Notes: generated by a model from the letters alone, not told the origin. Counted from the first letter of the stretch, positions 1 to 7,141 are shown. The stretch is 34,897 nt of DNA from Nitrososphaerota archaeon (GCA_028866945.1 JAGWHE010000010.1:1-34897), one strand, 5' to 3'. Made by a program: numbers and translations.

Positions 1-199
1 ATTTGGTGTCCCAGGACAGCAGGTTCGCGTACTCTTCGAAGCATTTGGGGAAGTTCTTCTCCGAGAAGCGCTCGAAGACGGAGGAATCTCTGACGTTCGC
101 CTGCGTTTTGAAGCTGTCAGGGGGCTGAATCAGCGGCTCCTCCTTCCAGTGGACCGCAATCTGGGCTTCAGAGATATCGGCCTGTGGGTCGGCCGCCAT
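1..199 (-). CDS. acs: Acetyl-CoA synthetase (AMP-forming), N-terminal fragment
   Basis: Partial gene running off the left edge; only the first 66 codons are present, starting at the ATG at 199. The fragment reads as the N-terminal helical cap of acetyl-CoA synthetases: an acidic start, then a PP-x-x-F-x-x-QANV-x-D motif followed by a segment ending LLSWDTK, matching the family pattern of QANV, a short helix and the LxW stretch. The full enzyme would convert acetate, ATP and CoA to acetyl-CoA in the cytoplasm. A TATA element sits about 31 bp upstream. The adenylation and catalytic domains are outside the window, so a related acyl-CoA synthetase (for example propionyl-CoA) cannot be excluded. 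Confidence 0.75.
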   Translation of the reverse strand, partial: MAADPQADISEAQIAVHWKEEPLIQPPDSFKTQANVRDSSVFERFSEKNFPKCFEEYANLLSWDTK

Positions 200-225
200 T
201 CCTCGGGGCTAAAATAGCCGGGCCG

Positions 226-235
226 ATTATTTAAG
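226..235 (-). promoter_or_regulatory. TATA box for the acetyl-CoA synthetase gene
   Basis: On the minus strand this reads CTTAAATAAT, centred about 31 bp before the ATG at 199. This predicts an mRNA with almost no leader. Confidence 0.6.
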
Positions 236-348
236 AGTGGCTAACGGTGCGTCGCCAGCGCCTGTTGCGAGGAGGGGCCCTCGGCGTTTGCTCGTGCAGC
301 GGGAGTCTCGCGTGCAGAGCCCGCAGGCCCGCGCTTAGTGGGCAGGAG

Positions 349-448
349 TGCGGGGGATGGGATTCGAACCCACGAACCCCTAAGGGATGGGATCTCCCGG
401 GCCGCCCGCTTAAGTCCCACGCTTTTAGCCAAGCTTAGCTACCCCCGC
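349..448 (-). tRNA. tRNA-Leu(UAA), intron-containing
   Basis: Acceptor stem GCGGGGG pairs with CCCCCGC, followed by discriminator A73; no CCA is encoded. The D arm, the T arm (loop TTCGAAT) and a long variable arm with a CCC/GGG stem identify a class II tRNA. Anticodon stem TGGGA pairs with TCCCA, the loop is CTTAAG plus A, and anticodon UAA lies at 412-410. A 15-nt intron (394-408) interrupts the loop after position 37, the canonical archaeal site. The mature length of 85 nt is normal for tRNA-Leu. A TATA box at 472-479 places the transcript start close to the mature 5' end. Confidence 0.95.
394..408 (-). other. tRNA-Leu intron (position 37/38)
   Basis: Fifteen extra bases, CGGGCGGCCCGGGAG on the minus strand, lie between G37 and A38 of tRNA-Leu. 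Removing them restores a 7-base anticodon loop and the 5-bp stem. It would be cut by the archaeal splicing endonuclease. Confidence 0.85.
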
Positions 449-471
449 GAACGCCGCGACACAGCTTTCAG

Positions 472-479
472 TTATTAAC
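472..479 (-). promoter_or_regulatory. TATA box for tRNA-Leu
   Basis: Minus strand GTTAATAA, about 27 bp upstream of the mature tRNA 5' end at 448. Confidence 0.6.
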
Positions 480-488
480 ATTGGAGCC

Positions 489-2177
489 TCAGGCGACCAG
501 CTTCAAGAGCGACTTCAGGCTCCTGGCGTTAGCGACGTCCTCCGCTTCAAGCCACGCCCTTCTCGCCACCGTCGCCCCGTAGCTGATGTTGTCCAAGTCG
601 CCCACGGAGTGAGCGTCTGAATCCACCACCATGGGCACCCCTTCCTCCATCGCCTTCCTCGCCCAGACCTCGTCCAGGTCCAGCCTGTTGGGCTGCCCGT
701 CGATTTCGAGCATCTTGCCGTTGTCCTTGGCAGCCCTGATCACCTTCGCAAGGTCGATCGGGTTCCCCTCCCTCCTGCCGATGAGCCTGTTGGTCGGATG
801 GCAGATGTAGTCGACCGACGGGTGGGCGAGGGCCTTCAGGATCCTCTCGGTGAGCTTCTCAGGGTCCTGCCTGAAGTTCTGGTGCAGCGACGCCCCCACT
901 ACGTCGAACTCGTCCAGGAAGCTCTGTTCAAAGTCGAGGGAGCCGTCGGTCCTGATCTCGACCTCCACCCCTCTGAGAATCCTGAATGGCGAAAGCTGGT
1001 CGTTGAGCCTCTCTATCTCCTTCCACTGCTTCCTGAAGCGCTCTTCGGTGAGGCCGTTGGCCACCCTGACAGACTTGGAGTGGTCCGTTACGCCGATGTA
1101 TTCGTATCCGCGCCTCATGGCCGCCCCGGCCATCTCCCCGAGCTCGACGGTGCCGTCGCTCCAGGTTGTGTGCATCTGCAGGTCCCCCTTGAAGTCATCG
1201 AGCTCGACGAGGCGGGGGAGGGTGCCCCCGAGGGCGGCTTCGATCTCTCCCTTGTTCTCGCGGATCTCGGGCGGTACGTGCTGCATCCCGAGCTTCCCGT
1301 AGACTCCCTCCTCTGTCTCCCCGGACAGGCGGGTCCCAAACTTGTCGAAGAGACCGTACTCGTTCAGCTTCCACCCCTTCCCGATGGCGAGGTTCCGAAG
1401 AGCGATGTTGTGGTCCTTTGACCCCGTGAAGTAGACCAGCGCAGCCCCGTACTCTTCCGGGGCGAAAAATCTGACGTCGACCTGCACGCCGTCATCGAGC
1501 TTGACGCTCGACCTTTTCGGCCCGCTTTCGAGGACCTGGACGACGCCCGGGCACCCTAGGATGGCGTCCACTACTTTGGGGTCGGTGGAGAGGAGGTCTA
1601 GGTCGCCTACGGTGCTCTTCCCCCTACGCAGGCTCCCTGCCATCCCCACCGCGATGCCGAGGGCGCCGAAGTACGATTCCATCTTCTGGAACTCGCCCTC
1701 CGCCTCCGGAAGCAGGAGCCGCCTCTCGAAGCTCTGCATCTTCTCTATCCCCAGGCGGAAGGCCTCCCTGACCGTCGGCCCGAACTCTCCGTCGAGTCTG
1801 CCCTCCTCCAGCGCGGCCTTGAGCTCCTCTACGCCGGCGATCCCCATGTCGTGAGCGAGGTGATACGCCGTCCTCGGGCCGATCCCCTGCACCCTCATCA
1901 GGAGCGGGACGCCGGCTGGAGTCTTCTCCCTCAGGGTCTCCAGCAGCCTCAGCCTCCCAGTCCGGAGATATTCGTCGATCTTCTTCGCGATCCCCTCTCC
2001 GACGTACTTGATCTCCTCCAGCCGCTTCTCCTTCCAGACCAGTTCGACGTCCTCGTCAAGGTTCCTGACGCTGGTGGCCGCCCTGTGGTAGGCGATTACC
2101 TTGAACCAATCCTCCCCGTTCGCCTCCACCAGCCCGCCCAACTCGTCCAGCAGCTGGGCCACCTTGCTGTTCCTCAA
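489..2177 (-). CDS. polX: DNA polymerase X family (Pol-beta type with PHP domain)
   Basis: A 562-residue protein with the bacterial/archaeal PolX layout. It has an N-terminal helix-hairpin-helix 8-kDa-like domain (YVGEGIAKKI near 58-67), a second HhH (VQGIGPRTA near 96-104), the nucleotidyltransferase motif GSLRRGKSTVGDLDLL with metal ligands D192 and D194, the third carboxylate D234 in VDVRF, and a C-terminal PHP phosphoesterase domain (about 330-562; DLQMHTTWSDG, VTDHS, CHPTNR, DSDAHS). The role is gap filling in base-excision or break repair, with the PHP domain probably giving 3' exonuclease or phosphatase activity. The first PHP histidine is Gln (DLQMH), a variant I recall in other PolX proteins. 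The start is TTG at 2177, 29 bp from a TATA box shared with the RAM-domain gene on the other strand. Confidence 0.93.
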   Translation of the reverse strand: MRNSKVAQLLDELGGLVEANGEDWFKVIAYHRAATSVRNLDEDVELVWKEKRLEEIKYVGEGIAKKIDEYLRTGRLRLLETLREKTPAGVPLLMRVQGIGPRTAYHLAHDMGIAGVEELKAALEEGRLDGEFGPTVREAFRLGIEKMQSFERRLLLPEAEGEFQKMESYFGALGIAVGMAGSLRRGKSTVGDLDLLSTDPKVVDAILGCPGVVQVLESGPKRSSVKLDDGVQVDVRFFAPEEYGAALVYFTGSKDHNIALRNLAIGKGWKLNEYGLFDKFGTRLSGETEEGVYGKLGMQHVPPEIRENKGEIEAALGGTLPRLVELDDFKGDLQMHTTWSDGTVELGEMAGAAMRRGYEYIGVTDHSKSVRVANGLTEERFRKQWKEIERLNDQLSPFRILRGVEVEIRTDGSLDFEQSFLDEFDVVGASLHQNFRQDPEKLTERILKALAHPSVDYICHPTNRLIGRREGNPIDLAKVIRAAKDNGKMLEIDGQPNRLDLDEVWARKAMEEGVPMVVDSDAHSVGDLDNISYGATVARRAWLEAEDVANARSLKSLLKLVA

Positions 2178-2202
2178 TCCATTCGTTTCAGGGGCTAAGA
2201 GG

Positions 2203-2209
2203 TTTTAAA
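2203..2209. promoter_or_regulatory. Shared bidirectional TATA element (polX / RAM-domain gene)
   Basis: TTTTAAA reads as a TATA core on both strands. Its centre at 2206 is 28 bp from the TTG start at 2234 and 29 bp from the TTG start at 2177. No second TATA-like sequence is visible in the 56-bp gap, so one element probably drives two leaderless transcripts in opposite directions. Confidence 0.65.
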
Positions 2210-2233
2210 GCAGTCCGAGCTGCCCAACCGCAG

Positions 2234-2503
2234 TTGCCAGTATTTCAGAAGGCGTTCGTCCTCATCAAGGTGGCGCCGGGGCATACCGAGGACGTGGTCG
2301 ACGCGCTCATGAAGATACCCGAAGTCACCGAAGCCCACATCGTCCCTGGGGATTGGGATGTCATCGCCGTGATCAGTGCACAGAAGCAGATCGTGGTCCC
2401 GAGCGACGAGAAGGTCTACAGGCTCGTACTGGACAAGGTCGTGAAGATCAAGCACGTGCAGGACACCAGCACCATGGTGTCGCAGTTCTCCAAGACGAAG
2501 TAG
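2234..2503 (+). CDS. Stand-alone Lrp/AsnC C-terminal (RAM) domain protein
   Basis: An 89-residue protein corresponding to the alpha-beta sandwich ligand-binding half of Lrp/AsnC regulators (VLIKVAPGHTEDVV, then PEVTEAHIVPGDWDVIAVI). The N-terminal DNA-binding helix-turn-helix is absent, so it should bind small molecules such as amino acids, or assemble with full-length Lrp proteins, rather than bind DNA itself. Single-domain RAM proteins of this size are known in archaea. TTG at 2234 is chosen because it lies 28 bp from the TATA core and no earlier in-frame start exists. It is convergent with the M24 peptidase: the two stop codons abut exactly (TAG at 2501-2503, then CTA). Confidence 0.85.
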   Translation: MPVFQKAFVLIKVAPGHTEDVVDALMKIPEVTEAHIVPGDWDVIAVISAQKQIVVPSDEKVYRLVLDKVVKIKHVQDTSTMVSQFSKTK

Positions 2504-3604
2504 CTACTTCCACCAGCCGAGGTCTTTCGGGGTGTCGGTGATTGCGACCCCTTTCTTTCCTTCGATCAGCACGTCGTCCTCTATCCTGACCCCGAGTTTC
2601 CCTCTGAAATATGCCCCCGGCTCCACGGTGAAGCACATGTTCGCCCCCAGCTTCTCCGTGCCTCCCTCAATTATGTACGGTGCTTCGTGCACTTCGAGAC
2701 CCAGCCCGTGCCCGGTCCTGTGGAAGAAGTTCCCGCCCATTCCCACCTCCTTCAGGACCTCCCTGGCAGCGGAATCGACCGACCCCACCCTCACCCCGGC
2801 CCCGGCCGCCGCCACCGCGGCCTCCTCGGCTTCAAGCACCCTGGCATAGACCCGCTCGAACTCCGCGGAGGGTCCGATACAGAACGTCCGTGTGACGTCG
2901 GCGTAATATCCCCGGTATGTCGCCCCGACGTCAATCACCACGCTCTCCCCTCGCGCAATCTTCCTTGGAGAAGGGAGGTGATGGGGGTCGGCTGCCATGG
3001 CGCCGGACTGCACGAGCATGTCGTCGACCTTCGTGGCCCCCTTCTCGTATATCATATCGGCTGCGGCCCTTGCCACCTCGAGCTCCGACGCCCCCTCTCT
3101 GATGAGCCCCGGGAACCCCTCGAACGCCCTGCTCAGGATGGCGCCAGCCTCCTTCAGGAACCCCACTTCGGCTTCATCCTTGGTCTCGCGCAGGCCCTGG
3201 AGGACGGCCTCGGCCTCGACCGCCTTCGCAGCAGCGCCCTTCATCAGCCTGTCGAGATACAGGAAAGGCACCTTCCCCTCAAATCCCCACTTCCCTTTCA
3301 CCCCTGCCCCCTTGGCGGCAGACGAAATCGCCCTTCCTGGGCCTTCAAAGTCGGTCCACTCATGCACCTTAATCGGTGTTGGCGAGTCTCTGTATGGACC
3401 TGACTCGAGGGTCGGCGCCACCAGGTGGACGTCCCCCTCGCTCGGAATCAGAAGCATGAACGGCCTCTCGAGCATGAGCGAATCGACTCCGGTGAAGTAC
3501 CTCATGTTCGGCCCGGGTACGATGGTGACACCGGACAGCCCTGCAGCCAGGAGCCCCTTCCTCAGCTTGCGGAGGCGCCTCCCGTAGTCGACTTCTGTCC
3601 TCAT
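2504..3604 (-). CDS. M24 family metallopeptidase (Xaa-Pro peptidase type)
   Basis: A 366-residue pita-bread-fold peptidase. The N-terminal creatinase-like domain (about 1-135) is followed by the catalytic domain with all five dinuclear-metal ligands: D225 and D236 (VIDVGATYRGYYADVTR), H299 (HRTGHGLGLEVHE), E328 (TVEPG) and E342 (RIEDD). This fits aminopeptidase P or prolidase, which cleave the bond before proline in peptides. Cytoplasmic, no signal peptide. The start is ATG at 3604, about 30 bp from a TATA element shared with the divergent proline dehydrogenase gene. That partnership suggests linked release and oxidation of proline. Prolidase and aminopeptidase P cannot be separated by reading alone. 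Confidence 0.9.
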   Translation of the reverse strand: MRTEVDYGRRLRKLRKGLLAAGLSGVTIVPGPNMRYFTGVDSLMLERPFMLLIPSEGDVHLVAPTLESGPYRDSPTPIKVHEWTDFEGPGRAISSAAKGAGVKGKWGFEGKVPFLYLDRLMKGAAAKAVEAEAVLQGLRETKDEAEVGFLKEAGAILSRAFEGFPGLIREGASELEVARAAADMIYEKGATKVDDMLVQSGAMAADPHHLPSPRKIARGESVVIDVGATYRGYYADVTRTFCIGPSAEFERVYARVLEAEEAAVAAAGAGVRVGSVDSAAREVLKEVGMGGNFFHRTGHGLGLEVHEAPYIIEGGTEKLGANMCFTVEPGAYFRGKLGVRIEDDVLIEGKKGVAITDTPKDLGWWK

Positions 3605-3631
3605 TCTCGCCTCTGGGTATCACATGCATCG

Positions 3632-3638
3632 TTAATAT
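3632..3638. promoter_or_regulatory. Shared bidirectional TATA element (M24 peptidase / proline dehydrogenase)
   Basis: TTAATAT on plus, ATATTAA on minus, centred at 3635. It lies 31 bp from the ATG at 3604 (minus) and 29 bp from an in-frame TTG at 3664 (plus). This geometry is the main reason for choosing TTG 3664 as the proline dehydrogenase start. Confidence 0.55.
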
Positions 3639-3663
3639 GTGGTGTCGCCGCCAGCGGCCTGCT

Positions 3664-4509
3664 TTGGGCCTGAAGGAGTGGGTCGTGTTGCCGCTGGCGA
3701 AGAAATGGATCGCCGGGGCGGAGCTGGATGCGGCGGTGCAGGACGCCAAGAGGGCAAACTCGAAGGGCGTGGGGGTCGTTGTCAACTTCCTGGGCGAAGA
3801 GATCAGAGACCCCGCGGCAGCCGACGCCTCGGCGGAGGAGTACTTGCGTCTGCAGCAGGCTCTCTCCGACAACCGGATCGACGGCTATGTCTCAGTGAAG
3901 CTCACTCAGCTCGGGCTCGGGGCTGACGACGAGGGGATGCTCTCCCGCCTCCGGAAGATCGCCTCCAACGCGGAGCGCCTCTCGCAGCTCCTCTGGATCG
4001 ACATGGAGGGTTCTGCCTTCATCGATAGGACCTTGGAGACGTACATGGCCCTCCTGAAGGAGCACCGGGGCGTCGGGGTTGCCCTCCAGTCGTACACTAG
4101 GCGGAGCTGGGCTGACCTCAACAGGATACTCGACGCGGGAGGGAAGGTGCGGCTCGTCAAGGGTGCCTACAAGGAGAGCCCCGAGGTAGTATACGCCACG
4201 AAGGCCGAAGTGCGCGCCAGCTTCGAGAAGCTCATGGAGGAGCTCTTCCGAAGGGGAGACGGGTTCGCCATAGCGACGCACGACGGCTCCCTCGTGGACC
4301 GTGCGAACGCGCTCTCGCAGAACAGCAAGGCGCAGTACCACTTCGAGCTCCTCAAGGGGATCAGGGATGACCTGAAGCTTGAGCTCACAAAGTCGGGTCA
4401 CAAGGTCTACGAGTATCTTCCCTACGGTGACAGATGGTGGGCGTACTCCAAGAGGAGGATAAGCGAGCACCCGAGCAACATCTGGCTCCTCCTGAGGTCG
4501 CTGGTCTGA
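3664..4509 (+). CDS. Proline dehydrogenase (monofunctional ProDH)
   Basis: A TIM-barrel FAD enzyme of about 281 residues that oxidises L-proline to pyrroline-5-carboxylate and passes electrons to the respiratory chain. Family motifs in order: LAKKWIAG at the N-terminus, VSVKLTQLG, LWIDMEGS, RLVKGAYKE, ATHD, HFELLKGIRDDL, and the C-terminal substrate-binding stretch YLPYGDRWWAYSKRRI. Length is typical of archaeal and Gram-positive monofunctional ProDH. Start choice: TTG 3664 fits the leaderless spacing; ATG 3637 overlaps the TATA box and is unlikely; GTG 3685, preceded by a GGAG at 3674, is an alternative. No P5C dehydrogenase gene is visible in the window. Confidence 0.88.
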   Translation: MGLKEWVVLPLAKKWIAGAELDAAVQDAKRANSKGVGVVVNFLGEEIRDPAAADASAEEYLRLQQALSDNRIDGYVSVKLTQLGLGADDEGMLSRLRKIASNAERLSQLLWIDMEGSAFIDRTLETYMALLKEHRGVGVALQSYTRRSWADLNRILDAGGKVRLVKGAYKESPEVVYATKAEVRASFEKLMEELFRRGDGFAIATHDGSLVDRANALSQNSKAQYHFELLKGIRDDLKLELTKSGHKVYEYLPYGDRWWAYSKRRISEHPSNIWLLLRSLV

Positions 4510-4527
4510 GCGGCTACGGGTAGCCGC
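4510..4527 (+). other. Hairpin directly after the proline dehydrogenase stop codon
   Basis: GCGGCTA, loop CGGG, TAGCCGC: a perfect 7-bp stem starting one base after the TGA. No T-tract follows, so it is a possible mRNA 3'-end structure rather than a clear terminator. The rest of the gap up to 4605 shows no further gene; an AAAATA at about 4566-4571 may be the TATA of the next small gene. Confidence 0.4.
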
Positions 4528-4605
4528 CATTGATTACTAAATCAACTAACATAGACTCCACTCGCAAAATACCGGCCGGGCAGTGTAAGGACACAGGTCT
4601 AACAC

Positions 4606-4782
4606 ATGCCCGAATATCAGAAAGGGCAAGTCTGGGGAGCCCTACGCAAGGCCTGGAAGGGCTACCGCATAGCCAAAGTCCAGGGCGACAACGCCCGAAT
4701 GAGAGAGTATGCCACGCGCATAAAGACTCTCCAGGGGCAGCTTGGCGTTCCTCAGGCAAGCTTTCCGAACATAGGAATGTAG
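4606..4782 (+). CDS. Small conserved-looking protein, 58 residues, unknown function
   Basis: An ATG-initiated ORF (MPEYQKGQVWGALRKAW...) ending at TAG 4780-4782. It is rich in Lys, Arg and Gln, contains two Trp, and looks like one or two amphipathic helices (KGQVWGALRKAWKGYRIAK, then a second helix ending TRIKTLQGQLG). Three things favour a real gene: coding-like composition with no rare codons, an otherwise empty gap between two genes, and a strong hairpin with T-tract exactly at its stop. I recall similar short basic proteins in thaumarchaeal genomes but can name no function. A nucleic-acid or ribosome-associated role would be a guess. Confidence 0.6.
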   Translation: MPEYQKGQVWGALRKAWKGYRIAKVQGDNARMREYATRIKTLQGQLGVPQASFPNIGM

Positions 4783-4809
4783 AGGAGCACGGCTCCTCTT
4801 TCCCTTTTT
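4781..4809 (+). terminator. Intrinsic-type terminator after the small gene
   Basis: AGAGGAGC, loop ACG, GCTCCTCT forms a perfect 8-bp stem followed by TTCCCTTTTT. It begins inside the stop codon of the 58-residue ORF and ends in the stop codon of the convergent regulator gene. Confidence 0.65.
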
Positions 4810-5476
4810 AGTCCGAACCGCCCAGTTCTCGTTCTATTTCCTCGACGATATCCCCGACTACCTGCTTCTGGACGCCCAGGGATGAGCATATACTCCCTAG
4901 GTCGTCCCCTTCCTCCCGCATGAGATAGCGGAGGACTCTCCTCCTGTCCATGGCCGGGAGCGACGTGGTGATCCGCGCAGCCTCGCGGAGCGCAAGGCTG
5001 CGGATATAGAGCAACACAGCCCTCTCCTCTTCCATCTCTGTCAGCTTCTTGTCCACTTCGGCCACCACCCTCGTGAGCGGTCTGATCCTCGAGGCGCCGT
5101 CCGGATACCTCGGGACCTCGCTGATCTGGGTCATCATCTGTGCGTGCTCGTCTGACTCTTCCACTCCGGGAAGGGCTCCGAAAGAGAAGATGCGGGCCCT
5201 GAACAGGTTCGGCGCCAGGTCCACTGTGACGGAGAAGCTGTTCTTCAAAAGATACTCCTTCCTCTGCGGGCCCCTCGGGCTGTCCTGCGAGACGCTGCTT
5301 ACGAGCCCTGCCCTCTCCATGGTGAACAGGTGCTTCGCCACGAGCTGCTGGCTGATCTTCAGATCCTTCGAAAGCTGCAGCTGGTAGTTCGGCTCCTCGC
5401 TTATCTTCGAAATGATCCTGCGTCTGATGGGGTTCTCGACGGTCCCCAGCACGGCGTCAAGTTCAGATTGGCTCAT
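4808..5476 (-). CDS. ArsR-like winged-helix transcription regulator
   Basis: A protein of about 222 residues. The N-terminal winged helix-turn-helix (LDAVLGTVENPIRRRIIS, then LSKDLKISQQLVAKHLFTMERAGLV) is ArsR-type, followed by a wing (SPRGPQRKEYLLK). A central region with a predicted coiled coil (VAEVDKKLTEMEEERAVLLY) probably dimerises the protein, and a second small helical domain (RRRVLRYLMREEGDDLGSICSSLGVQKQVV) resembles another helix-turn-helix. The ligand is not evident; there is no Cys metal site. A TATA box at 5509-5516 predicts a transcript start near 5486, so ATG 5476 is preferred over ATG 5497 or the longer frame from 5566. It may regulate itself or the divergent gamma-glutamyltransferase gene. 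Confidence 0.8.
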   Translation of the reverse strand: MSQSELDAVLGTVENPIRRRIISKISEEPNYQLQLSKDLKISQQLVAKHLFTMERAGLVSSVSQDSPRGPQRKEYLLKNSFSVTVDLAPNLFRARIFSFGALPGVEESDEHAQMMTQISEVPRYPDGASRIRPLTRVVAEVDKKLTEMEEERAVLLYIRSLALREAARITTSLPAMDRRRVLRYLMREEGDDLGSICSSLGVQKQVVGDIVEEIERELGGSD

Positions 5477-5508
5477 CTGCTGTGGACTCTTATTCATTCG
5501 CTCCGATG

Positions 5509-5516
5509 TATAAATA
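5509..5516 (-). promoter_or_regulatory. TATA box for the ArsR-like regulator
   Basis: TATTTATA on the minus strand, a near-consensus archaeal TATA box, about 36 bp before ATG 5476, giving a leader of about 10 nt. Confidence 0.65.
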
Positions 5517-5579
5517 GGTTCCCAGCGGGGAAAACCCGTCAAGGGCACCCATTTCGCCATCTGCATCTAGGTTCGCGAA

Positions 5580-5587
5580 TTTTTAAG
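5580..5587 (+). promoter_or_regulatory. TATA box for the gamma-glutamyltransferase gene
   Basis: TTTTTAAG centred about 29 bp before ATG 5613, consistent with a leaderless mRNA. Confidence 0.6.
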
Positions 5588-5612
5588 AACGGCACCCGGT
5601 CGAGGGACTACG

Positions 5613-7121
5613 ATGGGGCTCGGCCGGACGCTCATCGGACGGCACGCAGCCGTCGCCAGCGAGCAGCCTCTTGCCTCCCTCTCAGGTTACGACGTCCTGA
5701 GGAAGGGGGGGAACGCTTTCGATGCGGCCGTGGCCGTCAGCTATTCGCTTGCTGTGACCTTCCACCCCGCAGGAGGGCTGGGCGGGGACTTCTTCGGCAT
5801 GTTCTACGAGGCGAAGACCGGCAAGGTCCACTGCCTCAACGCCAGCGGGTGGTCGCCTTCGGGGCTGACCCTCGACCTTGTCCGGGAGAAGGCCGGAGGC
5901 AAGATCCCGACTTTCGGTCCGCTCACCTGCGTCATCCCTGGCTTCGTAGCCGGAGTCTCGGACATGCACAAGAGGCTCGGGAGCCTCGAATTCAAGGACC
6001 TCCTCAGGCCCGCATTGGAGTACGCGGCTGGAGGCTTCCCTGCGGGCGAGGGGATCTGCAGGTCAGTGGCAGGAGCGTTCCAGGAACTTCCAAGGGAGGC
6101 AAAGGGCGTCTTCGCGCCGAGCGGAAAGCCGACGGTGCCCGGAGAGACGATCCGGCAGGAGAGGCTAGCGGAGGTCATCTCGGACGTCGCCGAAGGAGGG
6201 CAGCGGGCATTCTACGCCGGCTGGCCCGGAGAGAGGATCGCTTCAGCGCTGGATTCGCTCGGGGTGCCATGCCGGCCGGAGGACTTCAGCGAATACAAAC
6301 CCGAGTGGGTCCAGCCGCTTACCCTCGACTACCGCGGGACGACGGTGTATGAAGTCCCCCCCAACAGCATGGGGGCCACCAGCCTTCTGATACTCAAACT
6401 TCTTTCCGGGGCGAACCTCGCCGCCATGGGCCCGCTCTCGGGAGGAAGGATAGAGGCGACAATGAGAGCCGTCTTTGCAGCCTACCTCCGCCGAGACCAG
6501 ATGCTGGGGGATCCGCGCTTCGGCAAGATCGACCTCGATCTCTTCATGTCTCCCGAGGTCTCAGACTCCATGCCCCGGAGTACCATCAGGTCCGGGGACA
6601 CCACGGCCTTCTCCGTCGCTGACGGCGAGGGGAACATGGTTTCAGGAATACAGAGCCTGTTCAACCACTTCGGCTCCAGGGTCTTCGTTCCCGAGTGTGG
6701 GATTGCGCTGAACAACAGGGCTTCGGGGTTCAGCACCGCGGGGCCCAACATGGTGGAGCCGAGGAAGCGCCCGCTGCACACCCTCTCATCGATCATCCTT
6801 GAAAGAGCAGGGCGTCCCTATCTCGCCATCGGCGCGAGCGGGGGAGACTACAGGCCGCTACAGCACGCCCTCTTCGTCACCAATTCGGTCGACTATTCGA
6901 TGCCCGCGGAGCAGAACGTTTCACACCCAAGGTTCCTCTGGGGCGGCGGGAAGACTCTGCTCGTCGAGCACGGGTATGAGCTTCCGAAGGGCGCCGGCTA
7001 CGAGGTCCAGGACCTCCCAATGCCAGGGAGGACGGGAGTCTGCCAGGCCGTGGAAGTGGCAGACGGTTACAAGAAAGCGGTCTGCGACGTCCGAGGGGAC
7101 GGCGTGCCCGCAGGGTTCTAG
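5613..7121 (+). CDS. ggt: Gamma-glutamyltransferase family protein (Ntn hydrolase)
   Basis: 502 residues, normal for an unexported GGT. The N-terminal part carries GGNAFDAAVAV and HPAGGLGGDFF; the autoprocessing site is SGDTTAFSVADGEGN, where T330 aligns with the catalytic nucleophile that becomes the new N-terminus. A downstream GASGG (about 407-411) occupies the oxyanion-loop position of the classical GSPGG. Two differences from classical GGT stand out: the TTH motif is TTA, and the loop serine pair is altered. Substrate could therefore be a gamma-glutamyl compound or another amide rather than glutathione. No signal peptide, so probably cytoplasmic. The start is ATG 5613, leaderless. A CCGG/CCGG hairpin follows the stop without a plus-strand T-tract. 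Confidence 0.88.
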   Translation: MGLGRTLIGRHAAVASEQPLASLSGYDVLRKGGNAFDAAVAVSYSLAVTFHPAGGLGGDFFGMFYEAKTGKVHCLNASGWSPSGLTLDLVREKAGGKIPTFGPLTCVIPGFVAGVSDMHKRLGSLEFKDLLRPALEYAAGGFPAGEGICRSVAGAFQELPREAKGVFAPSGKPTVPGETIRQERLAEVISDVAEGGQRAFYAGWPGERIASALDSLGVPCRPEDFSEYKPEWVQPLTLDYRGTTVYEVPPNSMGATSLLILKLLSGANLAAMGPLSGGRIEATMRAVFAAYLRRDQMLGDPRFGKIDLDLFMSPEVSDSMPRSTIRSGDTTAFSVADGEGNMVSGIQSLFNHFGSRVFVPECGIALNNRASGFSTAGPNMVEPRKRPLHTLSSIILERAGRPYLAIGASGGDYRPLQHALFVTNSVDYSMPAEQNVSHPRFLWGGGKTLLVEHGYELPKGAGYEVQDLPMPGRTGVCQAVEVADGYKKAVCDVRGDGVPAGF

Positions 7122-7141
7122 CCGGAAACCGCCGGCATTGC

